A DNA stretch of 8,239 nt from positions 1-8,239 of the forward strand of contig JAAEQP010001202.1 in NCBI GenBank assembly GCA_024231375.1. Reading direction: 5' to 3'. Numbering within the stretch: the first letter of the stretch is position 1; the number at the start of each line of letters is the position of its first letter. This document shows, piece after piece, positions 1 to 5,369 of this stretch. The notes beneath the pieces are model-generated. The model searched no databases, had not been told where the DNA came from, and saw nothing but the letters and a program-made list of their open reading frames with translations. Position numbers and translations under genes: made by a program. Source of the DNA: a bacterium. Lineage in GTDB: Bacteria > Hydrogenedentota > Hydrogenedentia > Hydrogenedentiales > SLHB01.

Positions 1-1044
1 CTGAACAGCAACGCCAGTACCGACTCGGGGAGCGACGGGAGCCCGTGCGTTTCGACCGACGGTGCGGGAAACTGGGTGGCCGCATGGCAATCCTCGGAAG
101 ACCTGTCCGGGGCGGGTTCTGATGAGGATCTGTTCGTGGCGCGTTCGCAAGACGACGGGCTCACGTGGACGGCCCCCGTACTGTTGAATTCAAATGCTCA
201 AACAGATTCCGGACATGACCGAAGTGTGATGGTCGCCACCGACAACATCGGCAATTGGCTGGCGGTGTGGTATTCAGGCGAGGCCATTGACGGCTCCGGC
301 TCGGACGACGACATTCTCGTTGCGCAGTCAACGGACAACGGCGCAACGTGGACGCCGCCTGCCCTGTTGAACGGCAACGGCGCCACGGATGTGGAGAGTG
401 ATTTATTCCCCTGTGTCGCGACGGACGGATCGGGGGATTGGGTGGTTGTGTGGCAGTCGCCCTCAGACCTCTCTGGGGCCGGAACGGACATCGATCTGTT
501 CGTGGCGCGCTCGACGAATAACGGGTCAGCCTGGAGCGCCCCCAGTGTGTTGAACAGCACCGCCACCACGGATTCCGGAATGGATTGGTGGCCCCGGATC
601 ACGACGGATGGGCGAGGGAACTGGGTCACCGTGTGGTGTTCGACGGAGGACATGCTAGGTGCCGGAACCGACCTGGATATCCTTGGGAGCCGCTCAACCG
701 ACGGTGGCGTAACGTGGACATCACCCGAACTGATACACGATAACGCCACCACCGATCTCGGCATGGATGGCTATCCGCAGATCGCCACCGACGGCTCAGG
801 AAGCTGGGTCGTGGTGTGGGAATCGTTGGAGGACCTGGACCAAGCGGGGACCGACGGCGACATCTTTGTCGCTCAATCGCTCAACAATGGCGTGACCTGG
901 GCCCCTCCCTCCGTTCTGAATAGCAACGCCGATACCGATACGGCTTACGACCACTACCCTCAAGTGACGGAGACCGGCCAGGGAACGTGGGTCGTGGCAT
1001 GGCTATCTCAGGAGAATCTATCGGGCATCGGTGCCGATCTGGAC
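1..1044 (+). repeat. Tandem 183-bp (61-residue) Asp-box repeat array
   Basis: Five complete units begin at 130, 313, 496, 679 and 862, each exactly 61 codons, preceded by the last 43 codons of another unit (1-129). The spacing shows no insertion or deletion across the array. The consensus order is [LI]-F-V-A-x-S-x-[DN]-[DN]-G-x-[TA]-W, then LNSNA-x-TDSG, then a P-x-[VI]-[AT]-TDG-x-G-x-W-V-V-V-W core, then E-D-L-S-G-A-G-[TS]-D-x-D. Protein identity between units is clear while the DNA has drifted; a short near-identical stretch around 130-145 recurs at 496-511. Each unit probably makes one propeller blade or an equivalent beta-sheet unit. At least six units make a propeller of six or more blades likely. 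Confidence 0.9.
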
Positions 1045-1689
1045 ATCCTGTTCACGACAGGGGACTTGCCGCCCGCACCTCCAGTTGTCTTGACCAACAA
1101 CGGGCAAGATTTCACTACGGGAATCTCGCCGTTCCTTGTGGAGGGGGTTGTGGGTGACGATATTGCGGCCGTGGAGATGAATGGATCGCCCATGGGTGGA
1201 TTGGTGGAAGGGCATTGGAATGTGATGCTTGACCTGGCCGCCAAGGGGGCGGAAACCGCTCTCAGCTTTGTGGCGATCGAGAGTGGAGGCAACCAGAGTT
1301 GGCCCTCACAAATCACGATAACGTATGACGCTTTGCACGACAGCGACGGCGATGGCATCCTTGATGCCGATGAAGGCTCCGTCGACACAGACCTTGATGG
1401 TACGCCAAATTATCTCGATCTGGACTCGGACGGCGACGGGATCCTCGACGCTGATGAAGGTGCGACCGACACGGACCTCGACGGGACGCCCAACTATCTC
1501 GACCTCGACTCGGATGGCGACGGCGCATCGGATGAAGAAGAGAACCTGGGCGGTAGCGATCCCTACGACCCGGATAGTCTGCCAGAAGCACTGCCCATGT
1601 CTTGGTGGGCGCTGCTAATGGCGTTTGCACTCGTCAGCCTCGTTGCCCTCCGATTCATGCGTGCTGGCCGCGAGGCCCGTCAGCACTGA
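1..1689 (+). CDS. Repetitive Asp-box surface/secreted protein with Ig-like, TSP3-like and C-terminal anchor regions (5' partial)
   Basis: The reading frame is already open at base 1, in mid-repeat, and ends at TGA 1687-1689, so 562 residues are visible and the N-terminus with any signal peptide lies outside. The order is as follows. A truncated unit and five complete 61-residue units each carry an Asp-box/BNR-like motif (S-x-D/N-x-G-x-x-W), typical of beta-propellers such as sialidases (bases 1-1044). An Ig-like module follows (about 1081-1329), with the V-x-G-x-V-x-D-D...V-x-M-N-G...G-x-W pattern of bacterial Ig domains that resemble glucodextranase domain B. Then come Asp-rich DSDGDG repeats (1339-1578). 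The end is a hydrophobic segment beginning [14 protein letters not shown] (about 1600-1656) followed by a basic tail ([10 protein letters not shown]). Known of such parts: Asp-boxes are structural, and DSDGDG repeats bind calcium. Inference: an exported, cell-surface or sorted binding protein. Nothing visible identifies a catalytic site, so I do not call it a sialidase. It is transcribed convergently to the operon on its right. Confidence 0.85.
   Translation: MNSNASTDSGSDGSPCVSTDGAGNWVAAWQSSEDLSGAGSDEDLFVARSQDDGLTWTAPVLLNSNAQTDSGHDRSVMVATDNIGNWLAVWYSGEAIDGSGSDDDILVAQSTDNGATWTPPALLNGNGATDVESDLFPCVATDGSGDWVVVWQSPSDLSGAGTDIDLFVARSTNNGSAWSAPSVLNSTATTDSGMDWWPRITTDGRGNWVTVWCSTEDMLGAGTDLDILGSRSTDGGVTWTSPELIHDNATTDLGMDGYPQIATDGSGSWVVVWESLEDLDQAGTDGDIFVAQSLNNGVTWAPPSVLNSNADTDTAYDHYPQVTETGQGTWVVAWLSQENLSGIGADLDILFTTGDLPPAPPVVLTNNGQDFTTGISPFLVEGVVGDDIAAVEMNGSPMGGLVEGHWNVMLDLAAKGAETALSFVAIESGGNQSWPSQITITYDALHDSDGDGILDADEGSVDTDLDGTPNYLDLDSDGDGILDADEGATDTDLDGTPNYLDLDSDGDGASDEEENLGGSDPYDPDSLPEALPMSWWALLMAFALVSLVALRFMRAGREARQH
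1339..1578 (+). repeat. Asp-rich thrombospondin-type-3-like calcium-binding repeats
   Basis: Two perfect-length 28-codon units (1339-1422 and 1423-1506) share the pattern [21 protein letters not shown], then TPNYLDL. A third, shortened and diverged unit from 1507 begins DSDGDG and then runs through an acidic stretch to SDPYDPDS at 1578. The alternating Asp, Asn and Gly residues match the calcium-coordinating loops of thrombospondin type 3 repeats. Such repeats are commonly stalks between an outer domain and a C-terminal membrane or sorting signal, and that is how they are placed here. Confidence 0.85.
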
Positions 1690-1699
1690 CCGAAGATGG

Positions 1700-1727
1700 G
1701 CGGCCGGGCCGGCTAGAGCCAGGCCGC
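1700..1727. terminator. Possible bidirectional terminator hairpin in the convergent gap
   Basis: The 53-bp gap between the convergent stops at 1689 and 1743 contains GCGGCC (1700-1705) and its reverse complement GGCCGC (1722-1727). Inside these is a GGC-TAGA-GCC inner stem-loop (1711-1720), with an asymmetric internal loop between the two stems. There is no clear T-run on either side, so it is not a textbook intrinsic terminator. Its place between converging genes is the main argument. It could also be chance pairing in GC-rich DNA. Confidence 0.35.
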
Positions 1728-1742
1728 GAGAGATGGCCTACG

Positions 1743-2750
1743 TTACAGTTGTGCCTTGTTGACCAGATCGGGGCACTCGGGGAAGTCCCACGGGATGTCG
1801 GGGTAGTCTTGCCACATCCGCACGTCGCGGGTGAGCGGACCGTAGAGTTCCGGGCGGCGCTGATGCATGGTGCGCAGGTGTTTGCGTTTCCACCGCAGCT
1901 CAGCGAGATTGATGGTTGCGCTGACGCAGGCGTCGCCCTGTTCCTTGATGCGCGGGAAAAGGCGCGCTTCTTCGGGCGTTCCCTCGGCCCGCACGCAGCC
2001 CGGCCCGGCGAACCCCGTGTTCTTGCCCGCGGTGATGTTAGCGCCCACCACGCACCCGTACGCCTGCGCCGCGAACATGCAGTGCGAATCCTCAATCATG
2101 CCCGCGCGGCCGTTGATCCACAGAATGATCTCAGCCCCGGCGTACGATGTGCATCCCCACGCTTCAGGAAAATACCCGTCGTAGCACTGGAGAATGCCGA
2201 CTGGGCCGAAGTCGAGGTGAAACACCTTGAACTGGTTGCCAAGGACGCCGCGCGCTTCGGCGTCTTGACCCTCGACGGGTGGCCACCAGTGCGGGGCAGG
2301 CCCGGATGCGGGATGGCATTTCAGATAGCGGCCCAGCAGGTTCCCCTGACGGTCCACGACAAGCGCGGTGGTGGCCCACTGCGTACCCTGCGCCTCCACC
2401 AGGCCCGCGATGGCGTAGATTCGGTGTTCGCGGGCCATGGCCATGAACCGCTGCACGTTTGCATCGCCGATGCCGACGCGGTTGCCCAGCACGTACTCCG
2501 GGAAGACGACCAAGTCGGCGCCATAGTCCGCGGCCTGTTCGAGGAACGGCGCCATACGCGCCACGTTGTCCGCTGCATCGCCCTGGTCGGTCAACTGCAC
2601 CAGCGTGATCTTGCATTGGTCTTTCATTCCCAGCCGCTCCTTGCTCTCGTTCGCATCGGCTGCGGGGCCGTTGCCCGCGTACCCGAATCCCGTCAGCCCG
2701 ACCGCTGCCACCCCCACGCCCGACGTGCGCATGAATTGCCGTCGGCTCAT
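1743..2750 (-). CDS. Tat-exported nitrilase-superfamily carbon-nitrogen hydrolase
   Basis: This is a 335-residue amidohydrolase of the nitrilase superfamily, which hydrolyses nitrile, amide or N-carbamoyl C-N bonds with a Glu-Lys-Cys triad. All three motifs are readable: Glu85 in VVFPEYVLG, Lys144 in GRYLKCHP, and Cys189 in GILQCYDGYFPE. The length from about residue 45 (about 290 residues) fits a single complete domain. The N-terminus MSRRQFMRTSG, followed by a Gly/Ala-rich weakly hydrophobic stretch to about residue 24, is a convincing twin-arginine leader, so export of the folded enzyme is predicted. ATG at 2750 is chosen because it begins this leader; its upstream Shine-Dalgarno is weak. 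A second ATG (residue 42, base 2627) has an AAGGAG nine bases upstream and would give a leaderless enzyme. It is the last gene of the operon, 26 nt after the preceding stop. The true substrate cannot be read from sequence. A much longer open frame runs upstream to 3407 but crosses the neighbour's coding region and is rejected. Confidence 0.92.
   Translation of the reverse strand: MSRRQFMRTSGVGVAAVGLTGFGYAGNGPAADANESKERLGMKDQCKITLVQLTDQGDAADNVARMAPFLEQAADYGADLVVFPEYVLGNRVGIGDANVQRFMAMAREHRIYAIAGLVEAQGTQWATTALVVDRQGNLLGRYLKCHPASGPAPHWWPPVEGQDAEARGVLGNQFKVFHLDFGPVGILQCYDGYFPEAWGCTSYAGAEIILWINGRAGMIEDSHCMFAAQAYGCVVGANITAGKNTGFAGPGCVRAEGTPEEARLFPRIKEQGDACVSATINLAELRWKRKHLRTMHQRRPELYGPLTRDVRMWQDYPDIPWDFPECPDLVNKAQL
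2637..2642 (-). promoter_or_regulatory. Internal Shine-Dalgarno-like site within the nitrilase gene
   Basis: AAGGAG sits nine bases upstream of the in-frame ATG at 2625-2627 (residue 42), just after the Tat leader and just before the catalytic domain begins (MKDQCKITLVQ). The upstream start at 2750 has no comparable site. It may support a second, cytoplasmic product. The same bases simply encode Lys-Glu, so chance is a real alternative. Confidence 0.35.
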
Positions 2751-2776
2751 GCCGCACCCACTTGGTCCAGAGTCGC

Positions 2777-4351
2777 TCACATCGAGTCCCCTGCCACCAC
2801 AACCTCGCCTTCCAGCGCCGCGCCGCTGAACGCACCGTACAGACCCGCCTTCCAAGTCACATCGCCCACGCCAGACACTGCGACAGTCGAGAGCGGCTTG
2901 GGGAGCTTGGTTGTCGCGATCGTCTTGCCGTCTTGGGCGATCGTCATGCCCTCTCCATTCACACGGAACCGCAGTTCCGTCGGTCCGTCGGTCCAGGCGA
3001 CGGGCGCGCTCACGTGGCCGGGTACCGTCAAGCGGGTTACCGTGCCGTACTCCTTCCACTTGTCGTCGCCCACGAAGTCGAACTTGGGTTCCCAGTCGCA
3101 GGGCCATTTGGCGGACGTGGAGATCATCAGGTCGCTTCCGTGTACGACGAGACTCGTCACGCGCTGCCCCCACTGGTTCGCGACCCCACCCAAGGCTGCG
3201 CATTCGTTCTCGTAGGGATGGATGGTCGCGTCCGTAGGTTTCGGGTGCGCGAACATGCGTCGCGCAAGGGACCACTGCTTCGTGTCGAAGTCGTAGCGCC
3301 ACACTTCGCCCCAGGGCCACACACCGACATACAGGTCGCCCGCGTAGAGGGCGATTGATTGGGCCTCGCGCGCGCTTCCACTCACACCCGGCATCACGGG
3401 CGGCCACCCCTCGAGCCGAGTCACCTTTTCACCGTCGAACTCGAACAACTCCCCGGTGGGATACTGCCCCATGATGATCCGGTCGCGGTGGCCGATCATG
3501 CAGTAGACCTGGTAGCTCGTCTTCATGCTTCCGTCGATGACCGTGCGCCACGCCGTGCCGTCGAAGACGTAGCCGCCGCCGATGTTCGAGCAGGATAGCA
3601 CCTCGCCACGCAACTGGCCGAACGCATAGGGGAATTCGCCTACCACCGGCAGCGTCAGCACGACCGCCTTCGTCATGTCGGCGGGCGTGCCGTCTTCCGG
3701 ACGCCACGGGCATGCCAATATCCTGGTGTAGCCTGATGCGTCGTCCGCGTAGGAACGGTATCCGCGCGTGTCCGACCAGAACGTGTGGTACAGGATCACG
3801 TGGCCATACGCGTAGTAGTAGCCGGTGTAGGCGCCTTCGGGTGGCTTGGCGATCACGGTGTCCTCATTGAAGACGACCCGGCCATCCTCCAGGCCCAACG
3901 TCCCGTTGCCGAGGCGCATGCGGAAGCGCTCACCTGCGTTGCCCGTGTCCCAGCCGGCTTCTTCGTCCCGCCAGACCCGGACCTCGGGTTCCGCCGCGTA
4001 CAACGTCCCGTCTCTGCTGCATAGGTACGTGCCAGCCTTGTCGTTGGGCCTTGGGAGTTGCGCCACGGACTCCTCGCGTTCGCCGGACGTCGGCCGTACG
4101 AAGAAATGCACTACGTGCCGGTCGCCCCGATACCGCGTGTTGAAGGCGCCCTGGAATCCTGCTCCCAGGACAAACGCGCCATTCGCTGATTGGGTCTCAA
4201 ACAACGTACCGAAGTCCTGGCCCACGTCCGCGCCGCGATCAATGTTCACGCAAAACTCAAGGGACGCCACGTCGCCTGTCGCCGGCTGTGCGTTCGCCAG
4301 AAACGCCGTCCCGGCCATCAGACACACCGCCACCATCGCTGCTTCTTTCAT
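2777..4351 (-). CDS. Secreted protein of unknown function with propeller-like repeats
   Basis: I do not recognise the family. The 524-residue protein starts with a classical signal peptide: Lys2, a hydrophobic core (AAMVAVCLMAGTAFL), and an Ala-Asn-Ala cleavage site around residue 21. The middle (about 105-365) has recurring beta-strand-and-turn patterns that look like propeller blades, for example GTLYAAEPEVRVWRD, GGGYVFDGTAWRTV, GELFEFDGEKV, and GDLYVGVWPWGEVWRYDF followed by an aromatic Q-W. An aromatic-rich stretch at about 177-203 contains YTGYYYAYGHVILYHTFWSD. The last 90 residues look like a separate beta-sandwich. ATG at 4351 overlaps the preceding gene's TGA in an ATGA junction, with GGGAGG (4361-4366) nine bases upstream, so translation is probably coupled. 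Inference: an extracellular or periplasmic binding or lyase-like protein acting with the operon's other exported products; no catalytic residues can be assigned. Confidence 0.85.
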   Translation of the reverse strand: MKEAAMVAVCLMAGTAFLANAQPATGDVASLEFCVNIDRGADVGQDFGTLFETQSANGAFVLGAGFQGAFNTRYRGDRHVVHFFVRPTSGEREESVAQLPRPNDKAGTYLCSRDGTLYAAEPEVRVWRDEEAGWDTGNAGERFRMRLGNGTLGLEDGRVVFNEDTVIAKPPEGAYTGYYYAYGHVILYHTFWSDTRGYRSYADDASGYTRILACPWRPEDGTPADMTKAVVLTLPVVGEFPYAFGQLRGEVLSCSNIGGGYVFDGTAWRTVIDGSMKTSYQVYCMIGHRDRIIMGQYPTGELFEFDGEKVTRLEGWPPVMPGVSGSAREAQSIALYAGDLYVGVWPWGEVWRYDFDTKQWSLARRMFAHPKPTDATIHPYENECAALGGVANQWGQRVTSLVVHGSDLMISTSAKWPCDWEPKFDFVGDDKWKEYGTVTRLTVPGHVSAPVAWTDGPTELRFRVNGEGMTIAQDGKTIATTKLPKPLSTVAVSGVGDVTWKAGLYGAFSGAALEGEVVVAGDSM

Positions 4352-5334
4352 TCGTCATTGCCTCCCGCGTCGTCCAGTCCTCCAAGAAACCCAAGCCCGG
4401 CCGCCCGGCCCTTTTCGTATCGTGAATTCACATCATCCCCACCGCACACGCGCCATTCGCGGCTGCGTGAAACACCGTCGCCAAATCCACACACCGTCTT
4501 GGCCGACACAATTCTGTCGTACAAACGCGTGAACAGCTCGCGTGCGCTCAAGGTGTCTCCATACGCCATACCGAGAGTCTGCAGCACATCGAGATCCTTC
4601 AACTCGTCGCGCAACGCCATGCCGTAGCCGCCGATACATCGACCCGCACCCATCGCCATGTGCGGACAAGGCGGACAGATCATGCACGGACCGCAAACCA
4701 GCTTCACGGGGACGTTGGGGTTCTTGTGGATGATATCAATCGCCTCAAACAGGTTGTCCTCTTCGATTGGACCCAGTTCGTCACGTCCGCCGTAGAAGCA
4801 CGTCATGCACATCAGATGATGGGGCCGGATCTCCAGCATGTCCGCCTCGTACATGCCCCGCACGGAATCGCATTTCACCTCGTCCATTTCGCCTCGGGCG
4901 CGTCCGGGGATGATGGCCTGAATCCCCAAGGCACGTCCTTCCTCATAGTGGCACGCGTCGCGCGGTTGTCCCGTCCACGCGTCGGACGTCGTCTCGCTGA
5001 ACCAGAGAATGCCCTCGCCGGACTCGACCACTTCCAGTAGATGCTCGAACACGTCAATCGCGGGGCGTGTCGCGCCGGGCGTCAGACCCAAGCGTTGCAG
5101 AATCTTGAGGTCCCGCCGCACGTTGAACAAGTCGCCCTCGGGCGTGTTCTCGTCCGTGCCGGGGTTCTGGTAGTCGTAGACCGTCGTCACGTTGCACCGC
5201 AGTGTCAGAGGAACTGCCGGGTTCCGGCGCACGGTCGCGAGAATCTCGGTGAGCCTGGGGTCACCAAGATCGTCGGTACACCCTTCTCCGAGCTTCGAGA
5301 CGATCGCAATAAGCTGATAGGGACGAATGTCCAT
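4348..5334 (-). CDS. Internally duplicated DUF1284-like cysteine-cluster protein
   Basis: The 328-residue protein has no signal peptide or membrane segment, so it is probably cytoplasmic. The second half (residues 166-318) carries features I associate with the uncharacterised DUF1284 family. IRPHHLMCMTC (169-179) is followed by an acidic helix and N-P-x-V-P-V-K-L, then a Cys-x2-Cys-x2-Cys-x2-Cys run (214, 217, 220, 223) plus Cys233. It ends in a DLDVLQTLGM...LSARELFTRLY segment. Metal or Fe-S binding is inferred. The first half (1-143) repeats the same scaffold (IRPYQL; NPAVPLTL; LKILQRLGL; YEEGRALGI) but lacks the four-cysteine run, keeping only Cys47. ATG at 5334 is preferred because AGGGAG lies six bases upstream and the domain begins immediately (MDIRPYQ). 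A TTG at 5373 would give 13 more residues and a 4-nt overlap with the upstream gene. It overlaps the next gene by 4 nt. Single-copy DUF1284 proteins are, from memory, about 130-150 residues, so this is roughly twice the usual size. Confidence 0.85.
   Translation of the reverse strand: MDIRPYQLIAIVSKLGEGCTDDLGDPRLTEILATVRRNPAVPLTLRCNVTTVYDYQNPGTDENTPEGDLFNVRRDLKILQRLGLTPGATRPAIDVFEHLLEVVESGEGILWFSETTSDAWTGQPRDACHYEEGRALGIQAIIPGRARGEMDEVKCDSVRGMYEADMLEIRPHHLMCMTCFYGGRDELGPIEEDNLFEAIDIIHKNPNVPVKLVCGPCMICPPCPHMAMGAGRCIGGYGMALRDELKDLDVLQTLGMAYGDTLSARELFTRLYDRIVSAKTVCGFGDGVSRSREWRVCGGDDVNSRYEKGRAAGLGFLGGLDDAGGNDE
4361..4366 (-). promoter_or_regulatory. Shine-Dalgarno site for the secreted propeller-like gene, inside the upstream gene
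   Basis: GGGAGG lies nine bases before the ATG at 4349-4351 and within the last codons of the upstream DUF1284-like gene. With the ATGA stop/start overlap it argues for coupled translation. Another ATG seven bases upstream (out of frame) lies only two bases from the site and is unlikely to be used. Confidence 0.6.
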
Positions 5335-5340
5335 GCCGGT

Positions 5341-5346
5341 CTCCCT
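5341..5346 (-). promoter_or_regulatory. Shine-Dalgarno site deciding the start of the DUF1284-like gene
   Basis: AGGGAG sits six bases before ATG 5332-5334, an ideal spacing. It decides against the upstream TTG at 5371-5373, which would place this site inside the coding sequence. It lies in the 35-nt gap after the upstream gene's TGA (5370-5372). Confidence 0.65.
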
Positions 5347-5369
5347 CTCATGGGCCGCACGCGAATGGT

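Noticed and set aside
198..764. 188-codon open frame on the minus strand
   Set aside because: It mirrors the 61-residue repeat array on the opposite strand, so its apparent internal repetition only reflects the plus-strand repeats.
1579..1593. LPEAL as a sortase LPXTG-type motif
   Set aside because: It lacks the Thr-Gly of the motif, and the organism type suggested is not Gram-positive. An exosortase-like signal or plain anchor fits better.
1..1689. Calling the plus-strand protein a sialidase
   Set aside because: Asp-boxes are structural and occur in many propellers. No FRIP motif, Arg triad or catalytic Tyr/Glu arrangement can be recognised in the visible part.
1602..3215. 537-codon open frame on the plus strand
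   Set aside because: It lies antisense to the nitrilase (clear Glu-Lys-Cys triad) and to part of the secreted protein gene. Its translation is Arg/Pro/His/Ala-rich with no recognisable domain, as expected for an antisense frame in GC-rich DNA.
2751..3407. Upstream extension of the nitrilase frame to 3407
   Set aside because: It overlaps the secreted protein gene in another frame and would bury the Tat leader at residue 220. The Arg-rich translation has no domain.
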